Origin: Acidobacteria bacterium SCN 69-37
GTDB taxonomy: Bacteria > Acidobacteriota > Vicinamibacteria > Vicinamibacterales > SCN-69-37
NCBI GenBank assembly: GCA_001724025.1
Contig: MEDJ01000023.1
Coordinates: 62,001 to 126,000, forward strand
DNA: 64,000 nucleotides
Direction: 5' to 3'
The notes below the pieces were generated by a model that saw only the letters and a program-made list of their open reading frames with translations, was not told the DNA's origin and did not search any database. The translations under genes and the position numbers were made by a program. Each line of letters begins with the position of its first letter. Position 1 is the first letter of the stretch. Positions 52,699 through 61,856 of the stretch are shown one piece after another.

Positions 52699-54695
52699 TG
52701 CGGCGATCTGTCTGGCTTGCCGTGGCGGTGATGGCCGCGTGTCTGATGCCGGCCGGAGCGGCGTACGCCCAGGCCGCCTGCCCCGCGTCGGGCGCCGAGC
52801 GCATCGTCTGCGAGAATCGCCGGCCCGGCGTGCCGCAGGAGACCTGGGACGTCAGCGGCGCCGGCGATCCGTCCATCCAGGGATTTTCAACGGCCATCAG
52901 TGTGACGACGGGCGAGCGCGTCGACTTCAAGGTCGACACCGACGCGGCGGCCTACCACCTCGAGATTCATCGTGTCGGGTACTACGGCGGGCTCGGCGCC
53001 AGACGCGTCGATACCGTGCGTCCGAGTGTCGCCCTGCCAGTCGAGCAGCCCGAGTGCCTGTCGGATCCGTCGACGGGCCTGATCGATTGCGGCAACTGGC
53101 GGGTGACCGCCTCCTGGCGCGTTCCTGACGACGCGGTGTCCGGTGTGTACTTTGCCAGGCTCGTGCGTGAGGACACGGGCGGGGCGAGTCTCATCCTGTT
53201 CATCGTGCGCGAAGACCGGCGCCGATCCGACCTGGGGATTCAGGTGTCCGACACGACCTGGCAGGCCTACAACGACTACGGCGGGAACTCGCTGTACTCC
53301 GGCCGTCCCGTGGGGCGGGCCTACAAGGTCAGCTACAACAGGCCGCTCGTCACCCGCGCGAATCAGTACGGGCGGACCAACTTCTGGGCCACCTCGTATC
53401 CGATGGTCCGGTGGCTCGAGGCCAATGGCTACGACGTCACCTATTCCACGGGTGTCGATACCCATCGGGACGGCGAGGCGCTGCTCAGGCACAAGGTGTT
53501 CCTGTCCATGGGGCACGACGAGTACTGGTCCGCGGCGCAGCGGGCGCACGTGGAGGCGGCGCGCGATGCCGGCGTCCACCTGGCGTTCTTCAGCGGCAAC
53601 ACGATGTTCTGGCGCACCCGCTGGGAAGATGCGGTGGCCGGCGAGCCCGAGCCGCTCCGGACGCTGGTGTCGTACAAGGAGACGCACGCCAACGCGAAGA
53701 TCGATCCGCTGCCGGTGGCCACGGGCACCTGGCGCGATCCGCGCTTTGGACTCGGCGACCAGGGCGCCCGGCCCGAGAACGCCGTGACCGGCACGCTCTT
53801 CGTCACCAACTGCTGCCGGTTCGATACCATCACGGTGTCTGCCGAGCAGGCGCGCGCGCGGTTCTGGCGTCAGACGACCGTGGCCACGCTGGGTCCCGGG
53901 GAGTCGGCCTCGGTCGGGACCAGCATCGTCGGCTTCGAGTGGGACGGGGACGTCGACAACGAGGCGCGTCCGCGCGGATTGATCAGGCTGTCTGCCACGC
54001 CTGTTGCCGGCGCCGAGTTCCTGGCCGATTTCGGATCGTTCTACCGGGGCTGGCCTGAAACGGCGTCGCACAACCTCACACTCTATAGACATGAGAGTGG
54101 CGCGCTCGTGTTTTCGGCCGGTCTGACGCACTGGGGATGGGCGCTCGACGGGGTCCATGACGATCCCGACCTGGTGAAGGCGCCGACAGATCCGGCCATT
54201 CAGCAGGCGACGGTGAACCTGTTCGCGGACATGGGCGTGCAGCCCGGGTCGCTGCAGGCCGGACTGAGGGCCGGTGAGGCGAGCACGGACGTCACTCCGC
54301 CGATCGCCGCGATTGATTCGCCGGCCAGCGGGGAGCACCCGTTCTATGCGCGCGTCGACGTCACTGGTTCGGTCACCGATGTGGACGGTGTGCCCGCAGG
54401 CGTCGAGGTATCGATCGACGGCGGCCAGCGGTGGCATCCGGCCGAGGGCGTCTCGCCCTGGCGCTACAGTTTTCGCCCGACCGAGCGCGGCCTTGTGTAC
54501 GTGCTCGCGCGCGCCGTCGATGACAGCGGTAACGTGCAGCCGTTGCCGGCCTGGATTGCGATCGACGTGATCGGCCTGAGCGGGTACCGGGGCACGATCG
54601 TCATCGGCGTTGCGACGGTTGGCGTGATTGGCCTGGCGGCCGCAGGGATACTGGTCGTGTGGATGCGGCGGCGGAAGGCCGGCCGGGATCGATGA
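52698..54695 (+). CDS. Membrane-anchored N,N-dimethylformamidase-like (large subunit C-terminal) protein
   Basis: 665 residues from ATG 52698, sharing one base with the upstream stop. A signal peptide (LAVAVMAACLMPAGAAYAQ) is followed by a beta domain (FSTAISVTTGERVDFKVD, YHLEIHRVGYYGG). The main domain (WQAYNDYGGNSLY, TSYPMVRWLEANGYDV, VFLSMGHDEYWSAAQR, FFSGNTMFWRTRW) matches the C-terminal region of the dimethylformamidase beta subunit. An Ig-like region near 535-630 precedes a C-terminal membrane helix (IVIGVATVGVIGLAAAGILVVW) with a basic tail, so the protein is anchored with its bulk in the periplasm. Whether it is an amidohydrolase acting on the glycan is unknown. Confidence 0.8.
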   Translation: MRRSVWLAVAVMAACLMPAGAAYAQAACPASGAERIVCENRRPGVPQETWDVSGAGDPSIQGFSTAISVTTGERVDFKVDTDAAAYHLEIHRVGYYGGLGARRVDTVRPSVALPVEQPECLSDPSTGLIDCGNWRVTASWRVPDDAVSGVYFARLVREDTGGASLILFIVREDRRRSDLGIQVSDTTWQAYNDYGGNSLYSGRPVGRAYKVSYNRPLVTRANQYGRTNFWATSYPMVRWLEANGYDVTYSTGVDTHRDGEALLRHKVFLSMGHDEYWSAAQRAHVEAARDAGVHLAFFSGNTMFWRTRWEDAVAGEPEPLRTLVSYKETHANAKIDPLPVATGTWRDPRFGLGDQGARPENAVTGTLFVTNCCRFDTITVSAEQARARFWRQTTVATLGPGESASVGTSIVGFEWDGDVDNEARPRGLIRLSATPVAGAEFLADFGSFYRGWPETASHNLTLYRHESGALVFSAGLTHWGWALDGVHDDPDLVKAPTDPAIQQATVNLFADMGVQPGSLQAGLRAGEASTDVTPPIAAIDSPASGEHPFYARVDVTGSVTDVDGVPAGVEVSIDGGQRWHPAEGVSPWRYSFRPTERGLVYVLARAVDDSGNVQPLPAWIAIDVIGLSGYRGTIVIGVATVGVIGLAAAGILVVWMRRRKAGRDR

Positions 54696-54833
54696 TCGCG
54701 GGCCGCCACCGCGCGGGCCGTGGGACATCGGGGTTTCCCGTGCATGGGTGTGCAGCAACGAGGCGAGGGGACTGTTACGCTGGCGCGTGACTCTCACGAA
54801 CGAAGGCCGGCGGTCGACCGGCGGAAAGACGTC

Positions 54834-55340
54834 ATGATCAAGGACGATGTGAAACTGGGCGCGGGCGTGCGGGTGTTCCAACCCGATCTCGTGAACCTCT
54901 ACGGGTGTGTGATCGGCGACGATTCGAAGATTGGCGCCTTCGTCGAGATCCAGAAGGGCGCGGCGGTCGGCCGTCTCTGCAAGATCTCCAGCCATACCTT
55001 CATCTGCGAAGGCGTGCACATCGAGGACGGCGTCTTCATCGGTCACGGGGTGATGTTCACCAACGACATCTATCCCCGGGCCGTGAATGCCGACATGACG
55101 CTCCAGACGGAGGCCGACTGGGCCGTGGTCGAGACGCGCGTCAGGTCGCGCGCATCAATCGGATCGAACGCGACGATCCTTGCCGGCATCACGATCGGCG
55201 AGGGTGCGCTCGTGGGCGCCGGGGCCGTGGTGACGCGTGACGTGCCCGACTACGCCATCGTGGCCGGCGTGCCGGCCCGCGTCGTCGGGGATACGCGGCG
55301 GGCACCGGCCGGCGCCGCAGAGGCGGGGAGGACAGAGTGA
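54834..55340 (+). CDS. wbpD: WbpD/WlbB-like UDP-sugar N-acetyltransferase (hexapeptide)
   Basis: 168 residues from ATG 54834; the open frame extends upstream without support. It is a left-handed beta-helix throughout (LGAGVRVFQPDLVNLYG, GDDSKIGAFVEIQ), with FICEGVHIEDGVFIGHGVMF and FTNDIYPRA, the signature of WbpD/WlbB 3-N-acetyltransferases, and VPDYAIVAGVPARVVG at the end. In the WbpB-WbpE-WbpD route it acetylates the 3-amino group of the UDP-2-acetamido-3-amino sugar. The next gene (WbpB-like) overlaps its stop by GTGA. Confidence 0.82.
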   Translation: MIKDDVKLGAGVRVFQPDLVNLYGCVIGDDSKIGAFVEIQKGAAVGRLCKISSHTFICEGVHIEDGVFIGHGVMFTNDIYPRAVNADMTLQTEADWAVVETRVRSRASIGSNATILAGITIGEGALVGAGAVVTRDVPDYAIVAGVPARVVGDTRRAPAGAAEAGRTE

Positions 55341-56353
55341 TTCGCGTCGGTGTCATCGGGTACGGGTACTGGGGACCGAACCTCGTTCGGAACTTCTCCG
55401 AATCGGCCGAGTGCGAGGTGGCCGTGGTCGCCGATCTGCGGGAGGAGCGGCTCGCGCAGGTGCGCCGGCGTTATCCGGCGATCCGCACCACCACGTCGAT
55501 CGACGACGTGTATGCGGCTACGGACGTGGATGCCGTGGTGATCGCCACGCCGGTCTCGACGCACTACGCGCTCGCGTCCCGTGCGTTCAAGGCCGGCAAG
55601 CACGTGTGGGTCGAGAAGCCGATGACCGCGACCGCCGACGAGGGGCGTCGTCTCGTCGACGAGGCCGCGGCCGCCGGGCGGGTGCTGCACGTCGATCACA
55701 CCTTCGTCTACACGGGCGCGGTCAGGAAGATCCACGATCTCATCCACGGCGACGGGATTGGCGACATCTACTATTACGACTCGACGCGCGTGAACCTCGG
55801 ACTCTTCCAGCACGACGTCAACGTGATCTGGGATCTCGCGGTCCACGACCTGTCGATCATGGATTACCTCCTGCCGTCCTACGCGCGTGCGGTCTCGGCG
55901 ACGGGGATGGCGCACGTCGGCGGCGGCCACGAGGACATCGCGTATCTGACGTTCTTCTTCGACGGCAGCCTCATCGGGCATGTGAACGTCAACTGGCTCG
56001 CACCGGTGAAGATCCGGCGCACGCTCATCGGCGGCAGCCGGAAGATGATCGTGTACGACGACCTCGAGCCGAGCGAGAAGATCAAGATCTACGACAAGGG
56101 CATCACCGTGAACGCCGACGCGGCCAGCGTCTATCAGCTGAAGATCGGCTACCGGTCGGGCGACATGTGGGCGCCGCAGGTCGAGATTGGCGAGGCGCTC
56201 CAGGTGGAAGTGAGCCACTTTGCCGCGTGCATCACCCGCGGCGAGCCGTCGGTGACCGACGGCCGGGCGGGCCTTCGCATGGTCCAGGCGCTCGAAGCGG
56301 CATCGATGTCGATGCGCGACCGCGGGCGTGTCATCGAATTGGGGAGTGTCTAG
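55337..56353 (+). CDS. wbpB: Gfo/Idh/MocA oxidoreductase, WbpB/WlbA-like
   Basis: 338 residues from GTG 55337. The N-terminal Rossmann fold has VGVIGYGYWGPNLVRNF, DAVVIATPVSTHY and the catalytic EKPMTATADEG. The C-terminal domain has HTFVYTGAVRKI and DVNVIWDLAVHDLSIMDYLL. Flanked by a WbpD-like acetyltransferase and a WbpE-like aminotransferase, it is likely the 3-dehydrogenase of a UDP-N-acetyl sugar (in the best-known case UDP-GlcNAcA). A UDP-GlcNAc 6-dehydrogenase (WbpA) is not in the window. Its TAG stop overlaps the next GTG. Confidence 0.85.
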   Translation: MIRVGVIGYGYWGPNLVRNFSESAECEVAVVADLREERLAQVRRRYPAIRTTTSIDDVYAATDVDAVVIATPVSTHYALASRAFKAGKHVWVEKPMTATADEGRRLVDEAAAAGRVLHVDHTFVYTGAVRKIHDLIHGDGIGDIYYYDSTRVNLGLFQHDVNVIWDLAVHDLSIMDYLLPSYARAVSATGMAHVGGGHEDIAYLTFFFDGSLIGHVNVNWLAPVKIRRTLIGGSRKMIVYDDLEPSEKIKIYDKGITVNADAASVYQLKIGYRSGDMWAPQVEIGEALQVEVSHFAACITRGEPSVTDGRAGLRMVQALEAASMSMRDRGRVIELGSV

Positions 56354-57471
56354 TGGCTGACGCCGTGCCGTACCTCGATCTCGCCGCCCAGTACCGGGAC
56401 ATCAAGCCGGAGATCCAGGCTGCCATCGACAGGATTCTCGAGACGAACCAGTACATCCTCGGGAGCGAGGTGAAGGCGTTCGAGGGCGCATTCGCGTCCG
56501 CGCACGGGGCGACGCACGCCGTGGCGCTCAACTCGGGCACCAGTGCGCTGCACCTGGCGCTGCTCGCGCTGGGCGTGGGGCCGGGCGATGAGGTCATCAC
56601 GACGCCGTTTACGTTCGTGGCGACCGTGGCCGCCATCGGCTACACGGGCGCCACGCCGGTCTTCGTCGACATCGATCCCGCGTCGTTCACGATCGATCCC
56701 GCCCGCATCGAGGCGGCCATCACCGCGCGCACGAAGGTCATCCTGCCCGTGCACCTCTACGGTCAGGCCGCCGACATGGATCCGATCATGGCCATTGCCG
56801 AACGGCACGGCCTGCCTGTCGTCGAAGACGCCGCGCAGGCGCACCTCGCAGAATACCGGGGCCACCGCGTCGGCTCGATCGGGGCCATCGGGTGTTTCAG
56901 TTTCTACCCGGGCAAGAACCTCGGCGCGTACGGGGAAGGCGGCGCCGCGGTCACGAACGACGATCGGTACGCGGACGCGATGCGCGTCCTGCGCGACTGG
57001 GGCCAGACGACGCGCTATCACCACGTGGTGAAGGGCTACAACTACCGGATGGACGGGCTGCAGGGCGCGATCCTCGGCGTCAAGCTTCCGCACCTCGCGG
57101 CGTGGACCGACGGGCGGCGTCGCGTGGCCGAGGCGTATCGTGCGGCGCTCGCGCCACACGACGTCCGCGTGCCCGCGGAGATGTCGTACGCCAGGCACGT
57201 CTATCACGTGTACGCCATCCGCGTGGCGGATCGACCCGCGTGTCAGCAGGCGCTGCAGGCCGCCGGCATTCACACGGGGATCCACTATCCGATTCCCGTT
57301 CACTTGCAGGAGGCCTGGGCCGAACTCGGGCATGCACGTGGCGACTTCCCGCACGCCGAGCGCGCGGCGGACGAGGTCCTGTCGCTGCCGATGTACGCGG
57401 AACTGACCGACGACCAGATCGCGCGCGTGTCGGACGCCGTCCTGGCCCTGGGGACGACGGCCCGTGGCTGA
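56353..57471 (+). CDS. wbpE: DegT/DnrJ-family sugar aminotransferase, WbpE-like
   Basis: 372 residues from GTG 56353. PLP-dependent fold type I: VPYLDLAAQYRDIKPEI at the start, ALNSGTSALHLALLALGVG, DEVITTPFTFVATV, VEDAAQAHLAEYRG, and the PLP lysine in CFSFYPGKNLGAYGEGG, then NYRMDGLQGAILGVKL. It probably aminates the 3-keto sugar made by the upstream oxidoreductase, with glutamate as amino donor. The order wbpD-wbpB-wbpE is consistent with synthesis of a 2,3-diacetamido sugar. Confidence 0.88.
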   Translation: MADAVPYLDLAAQYRDIKPEIQAAIDRILETNQYILGSEVKAFEGAFASAHGATHAVALNSGTSALHLALLALGVGPGDEVITTPFTFVATVAAIGYTGATPVFVDIDPASFTIDPARIEAAITARTKVILPVHLYGQAADMDPIMAIAERHGLPVVEDAAQAHLAEYRGHRVGSIGAIGCFSFYPGKNLGAYGEGGAAVTNDDRYADAMRVLRDWGQTTRYHHVVKGYNYRMDGLQGAILGVKLPHLAAWTDGRRRVAEAYRAALAPHDVRVPAEMSYARHVYHVYAIRVADRPACQQALQAAGIHTGIHYPIPVHLQEAWAELGHARGDFPHAERAADEVLSLPMYAELTDDQIARVSDAVLALGTTARG

Positions 57472-58171
57472 CGGCGATCGCGTGATCCGGGCGGTGCACA
57501 GCCGCCAGGCGACAACGCCCGATCCAGCCCACGAGGTGGGACTCGCCGAGGCGCTGCGGGCGCAGTACGATTCGCGCGGGCTCGCCGATCTGTACGGCCG
57601 CTTCGTGGCCGGCGAGGGCGCCTTCGACGTGATGATGCGGCGCGTGCTGTGGCGCGCCGCGGCCCGGCGCGTGGGCGACGGGCTGCAGGTGGGCACGGGC
57701 GTCGGCTTCAGGCACTGGGAGACGTTCGAGATCGGTCAGCAGGTGTTCATCGGCGCGCAGGCCTACATCCAGGGACGATTCGACGGCACGTGCCGGATCG
57801 GCGATCACGTCTGGATCGGGCCCCAGGCCTACTTCGATGCACGCGATCTCGTCCTCGAGGACTACGTGGGCTGGGGACCTGGCGCGAAGGTCCTCGGATC
57901 GGCGCACACGGGCGTGCCCGTCGATCTGCCCATCGTCCAGACCGACCTCGTCATCAAGCCGGTCCGCGTGCGGGCCTGGGCGGACATCGGCACGAATGCC
58001 GTGCTGCTGCCCGGCGTGACCGTGGGGCGCGGCGCCATCGTCGGCGCCGGGGCCGTGGTCACGAAGGACGTGCCCGACTTTGCCATCGTCGCCGGCGTGC
58101 CGGCGACCTTCCTGCGCTGGCGCGACGGATACGATCCGGACCAGCCGTTCCCCGGGAGTTCGACATCATGA
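57464..58171 (+). CDS. Hexapeptide-repeat acyltransferase
   Basis: 235 residues starting at GTG 57464, 8 bases inside the aminotransferase gene. The N-terminal 70 residues are helical (LAEALRAQYDSRGLADLYG). Hexapeptide coils follow (VGTGVGFRHWETFEIGQQVFIG, IQGRFDGTCRIGDHVWIG), ending in VGRGAIVGAGAVVTKDVPDF and IVAGVPATFLRW. It resembles O-acetyltransferases of colanic-acid type. It may acetylate the sugar made by the flanking genes or the polymer. It overlaps the epimerase start by 4 bases. Confidence 0.85.
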   Translation: MADGDRVIRAVHSRQATTPDPAHEVGLAEALRAQYDSRGLADLYGRFVAGEGAFDVMMRRVLWRAAARRVGDGLQVGTGVGFRHWETFEIGQQVFIGAQAYIQGRFDGTCRIGDHVWIGPQAYFDARDLVLEDYVGWGPGAKVLGSAHTGVPVDLPIVQTDLVIKPVRVRAWADIGTNAVLLPGVTVGRGAIVGAGAVVTKDVPDFAIVAGVPATFLRWRDGYDPDQPFPGSSTS

Positions 58172-59142
58172 AGAATGCGCGCGTACTGATCACCGGCGGG
58201 GCCGGTCTCATCGGATCGCACATCGCCGACCTGCTCGTGCAGGAGGACGTGGCGGAGATCCGGATCCTCGACAACTTCGTGAGGGGCCGGATGGAGAACC
58301 TCGCGACGGCCCTGCCGAGCGGCAAGGTCCGCGTGATCGAGGGCGACATCCGCGACACGGCGCTGCTGAAGGACGCGATGGACGGCGTCGACGTGCTGTT
58401 CCATCAGGCCGCGATCCGCATCACGCAGTGCGCTGAGGAACCGAGGCTGGCGCTCGAGGTGCTCGTCGACGGCACGTTCAACGTGCTCGAGGCTGCGGTA
58501 AACGCGAAGGTCCGGAAAGTGGTCGCGGCGTCGTCGGCGTCCGTGTACGGGCTGGCCGACGAATTTCCGACCGACGAGACGCACCACCCGTATCACAACC
58601 GCACGCTCTACGGCGCGGCCAAGGTCTTCAACGAAGGGCTGCTGCGCAGTTTCAACGACATGTACGGTCTCGACTACGTGGCGCTGCGGTACTTCAACGT
58701 CTACGGCCCTCGCATGGACGTGTACGGCGCGTACACGGAGGTGCTCATCCGCTGGATGGAGCGGCTCGCCAACGGACAGCCGCCGCTGATCTTCGGGGAC
58801 GGTCTGCAGACGATGGATTTCGTCTACGTCGAGGACATCGCCCGGGCGAACGTGCTGGCGGCGAAGTCGTCGGCGACCGATGCCGTCTTCAACGTCGCCA
58901 GCGGTCGTGAGACGAGTCTGCGGGAACTGGCGGATGCGCTGATCGAGACGATGGGCGTGTCGGCTTCGCTGGAGTTCGGGCCGGCGCGCAAGGTGAACCC
59001 GGTGTCACGCCGCCTGGCCGAGACGGGCAACGCGAAGGCGCAGATCGGATTCGAGGCCACCATCTCGCTCGAAGAGGGACTGCGCCGGCTGGTGGCGTGG
59101 TGGCGCGCCGAACGCGGGCTGACAGCGGGAGCCCAGGCGTGA
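58168..59142 (+). CDS. NAD-dependent sugar-nucleotide epimerase/dehydratase (SDR)
   Basis: 324 residues from ATG 58168. It has the NAD-binding GGAGLIGSHIADLL, GDIRDTALL, FHQAAIRI, VAASSASVYGLADEFPTDE and the catalytic YGAAKVFNEGLL (YxxxK), then LRYFNVYGPRMDVYGAYTEVL and DGLQTMDFVYVEDIA. It is an extended SDR of the WbpP/GalE/UDP-glucuronate epimerase group; the substrate cannot be fixed. It overlaps both neighbours, so it belongs to the 54.8-60.3 kb sugar operon. Confidence 0.87.
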   Translation: MKNARVLITGGAGLIGSHIADLLVQEDVAEIRILDNFVRGRMENLATALPSGKVRVIEGDIRDTALLKDAMDGVDVLFHQAAIRITQCAEEPRLALEVLVDGTFNVLEAAVNAKVRKVVAASSASVYGLADEFPTDETHHPYHNRTLYGAAKVFNEGLLRSFNDMYGLDYVALRYFNVYGPRMDVYGAYTEVLIRWMERLANGQPPLIFGDGLQTMDFVYVEDIARANVLAAKSSATDAVFNVASGRETSLRELADALIETMGVSASLEFGPARKVNPVSRRLAETGNAKAQIGFEATISLEEGLRRLVAWWRAERGLTAGAQA

Positions 59143-60296
59143 TCCCGATTGCCAAGCCGCTCGTCGGGGAAGCCGAAGCCGAGGCCGCGCGGCGGCCCAT
59201 CACCTCGGGCTGGCTCACGCAGGGCCCGGAAGTCGCGGCGTTCGAGCAGGAGTTCGCCGCGAGCGTCGGCGCTGCGCATGCGTGTGCCGTCTCGAACTGC
59301 ACGACCGCCCTGCACCTGGCCCTTCTGGCCGCGGGCGTGGGCCCGGGCGACGAGGTCGTCACCGTCAGCCACTCGTTCATCGCCACCGCCAACGCAATCA
59401 GGTACGGCGGCGGTATTCCCGTGTTCGTCGACATCGACGCCGTGACGGGCAACATGGATCCCGCACAGGTGGACGCGGCCGTCACGTCGAAGACGCGCGC
59501 GATTCTCTGCGTCCACCAGATCGGCATGCCGTGCGATATGCCGGCCCTGCTGGCGGTGTCGGCACGGCGCGGTCTGCCGCTCATCGAGGATGCGGCCTGC
59601 GCGATCGGGTCGTCGATCCGGATCGGCGATCGATGGGAGGCGATCGGGAAGCCGCACGGCGATATCGCGTGCTTCTCGTTCCACCCGCGCAAGGTCATCA
59701 CCACCGGTGACGGCGGCATGATCACGACGAACAACGGCGAGTTCGATCGGAAGTTCCGGCTGTGGCGGCAGCACGGCATGAGCGTGCCCGACTCGGTCAG
59801 ACACGGATCGCCGACCGTGATCTTCGAGTCGTACCCGGTGCTCGGCTTCAACTATCGGATGACCGACGTGCAGGCGGCGATCGGGCGCGAGCAGTTGAAG
59901 CGGCTGCCGGGCATCATCGAGAGCCGGCGGCGGCTGGCCGCGCGCTATCACGAGGCGCTGGCGGCCGTTCCGGGCGTGACGCCGCCGCACGAGCCCGCGT
60001 GGGCGCGATCGAACTGGCAGAGCTACGGCGTGCGGCTCGCCGACGGGATCGATCAGCGCCGGTTCATGCAGGCGATGCTCGATCGTGGCGTGTCCACCAG
60101 GCGCGGCATCATGAATGCGCACCTCGAGGGCGCGTATGCGCACGAGCCGTGGCGCGCGGGCGGTGGGCTCACCGCCAGCGAGGCGGCGCAGGACGAGGTC
60201 GTACTGCTGCCGTTGTACGCGCAGATGACGACGGACGAGCAGGATACGGTCGTCGAAGTGCTGAAGACGGTCGTGGCCGAACTCGGCGGCGCGTAA
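59139..60296 (+). CDS. DegT/DnrJ/EryC1 sugar aminotransferase (perosamine synthase-like)
   Basis: 385 residues from GTG 59139 (overlap with the epimerase stop). IPIAKPLVGEAEAEAARR, SGWLTQGPEVAAFEQEFA, VSNCTTALHLALLAAGV, the PLP lysine in FSFHPRKVITTGDGGM, and NYRMTDVQAAIGREQL identify a C4-aminotransferase-like enzyme distinct from the 56353 gene. The likely substrate is a 4-keto-6-deoxy sugar nucleotide, so it could draw on a keto sugar such as the RmlB product. It ends the sugar operon and meets a convergent gene after 21 bases. Confidence 0.87.
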   Translation: MIPIAKPLVGEAEAEAARRPITSGWLTQGPEVAAFEQEFAASVGAAHACAVSNCTTALHLALLAAGVGPGDEVVTVSHSFIATANAIRYGGGIPVFVDIDAVTGNMDPAQVDAAVTSKTRAILCVHQIGMPCDMPALLAVSARRGLPLIEDAACAIGSSIRIGDRWEAIGKPHGDIACFSFHPRKVITTGDGGMITTNNGEFDRKFRLWRQHGMSVPDSVRHGSPTVIFESYPVLGFNYRMTDVQAAIGREQLKRLPGIIESRRRLAARYHEALAAVPGVTPPHEPAWARSNWQSYGVRLADGIDQRRFMQAMLDRGVSTRRGIMNAHLEGAYAHEPWRAGGGLTASEAAQDEVVLLPLYAQMTTDEQDTVVEVLKTVVAELGGA

Positions 60297-60317
60297 CGTC
60301 AGGCGACGATCCGCTGG

Positions 60318-61856
60318 TCAGTGGGAGATCGGGACGACGGCCGGCGCCGGCGGCGCGCGCAGATCGAAGACCGAGACCAGCGACCCGGCCAGCGTGCGCG
60401 CGCGTTCGACAACGGGCACGCCGCAGAAGGGGCAGGCGTGCAGTGCCACTTCTTCCGGCTTCCGCGTATAGAGCGCTACATGCGTGGCGCCCAACTCCTT
60501 CAGGCGGGCGACCACGGCCGGGCTCAGCCAGGTCGTGTGCAGCGCCCAGCCGAACCTGTCTGATTCCGACAGCGTGCAGGGTGCCGAGTACAGGGTGACG
60601 CCCGAATCGACGGCAATGACCAGCCCATCGGCGGGCGTGGCCTCGCTGATGAGGTGCGCTGCGGCCACCTGATCGGTGCGCGGGAAGAAGAAGCTCGTCC
60701 GGCTGACGACCACGCAGGCGATCAACGCCACGATGCCGACGGCGAGGCCGACGAGACGGTGACGCGTGGCGATCGCATCGACGGCCGTGGCGGCCCACCA
60801 GGCCCACACGCCCATCATCGGGATCTGGTAGTAGTCCATCTCCAGGTGGAGATTGAAGAAGATCAGGACGTAGGCCGCGAGTCCGGCGGCCCAGGCCGCG
60901 ACCATCACCCGCGACGCGATCGTGTGCCGGCGGCGGAACAGGAAGATGAGCGCGCCGGCGGCCACCACGATCGCGGCCACCCAGCCGAGGCTGCTGTCGA
61001 CCGTCCTGTAGTAGAGCAGCTCCCGCCAGTTGGCGTAGCTCGTGCGCTGATCGAGCGTGCCGAAATACCACCAGGCCATGTCCCCCTGGGAATACCAGTG
61101 GGGAATCACGCTGAGGTCCGGAATCGTCGCGGCGTTCCTGGCGGCGAGGACCCGCCAGCCGGCGAAAGGCACCACCATCAGCCCGAGGACCGTCGCCATG
61201 GTCACGGCCCGTCGGCGGTCGAAGCGCAGGACGAGCGGCGTGAGGATTGCCGGGATCGCGGGCAGCGCGTAGGGCGCCTTGATCAGGAAGGCGAAGATGC
61301 CCATCACGAGCGTGGCGATCCACTGCACGGGGGCGCCGGCCGTGGCCGCGCGGAGCCCGTGATACAGCAGGCCGTGCGCGAAGAACATGGCTGCGAAGTC
61401 GATGTGGACCGCGCGCGAGTAGAAGATCCCGAGCGGGATGAAGGCGTAGGCGACAGTGGAGATCCGGGCGAACGTCCGGTCCTCGAAGAGCCGGACGGTG
61501 CGATGGAAGTAGAAGGCGGATCCGATGAAGAACGCGAGGTAGACAAGCCGATCGACGATCAGGCTTTCCGTGACGAGGTGATAGAGCAGGGCGACGATGG
61601 CCTCGGACAGCGGGAATTCGAGCAGCAGCGTGCGATGGTTCCCGAGCCAGTGGACCTGCGGCGCCAGGAGATGGATGCCGCCCGTGTAGAAGTTGTGCGT
61701 GAACGAGGCGGTATCGCACTGGCGCCACGCGTGCGGCGCGTCGATCTCCGGGATCAGCGTCGTCACGCGCAGGGCGAGCGCGATGGCGCAGGCCGCGAGA
61801 AACCAGCGGCTCGAGCGTCTGAGGCGGTCTGCTGACGCGTCAGATGTTCTCGGCAA
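60318..61856 (-). CDS. PMT/ArnT-type integral-membrane glycosyltransferase
   Basis: 512 residues with about eleven membrane helices. The first periplasmic loop has IPEIDAPHAWRQCDTASFTHNFY, equivalent to the acidic catalytic loop of ArnT/PMT GT-C enzymes, and LLEFPLSEAIVALLYH follows. The soluble C-terminus includes LHACPFCG, a CxxC pair that could bind metal or form a disulfide. It would use polyprenyl-phosphate sugar on the periplasmic side. It overlaps the end of the permease gene by 17 bases, so the two are co-transcribed. Confidence 0.8.
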   Translation of the reverse strand: MPRTSDASADRLRRSSRWFLAACAIALALRVTTLIPEIDAPHAWRQCDTASFTHNFYTGGIHLLAPQVHWLGNHRTLLLEFPLSEAIVALLYHLVTESLIVDRLVYLAFFIGSAFYFHRTVRLFEDRTFARISTVAYAFIPLGIFYSRAVHIDFAAMFFAHGLLYHGLRAATAGAPVQWIATLVMGIFAFLIKAPYALPAIPAILTPLVLRFDRRRAVTMATVLGLMVVPFAGWRVLAARNAATIPDLSVIPHWYSQGDMAWWYFGTLDQRTSYANWRELLYYRTVDSSLGWVAAIVVAAGALIFLFRRRHTIASRVMVAAWAAGLAAYVLIFFNLHLEMDYYQIPMMGVWAWWAATAVDAIATRHRLVGLAVGIVALIACVVVSRTSFFFPRTDQVAAAHLISEATPADGLVIAVDSGVTLYSAPCTLSESDRFGWALHTTWLSPAVVARLKELGATHVALYTRKPEEVALHACPFCGVPVVERARTLAGSLVSVFDLRAPPAPAVVPISH

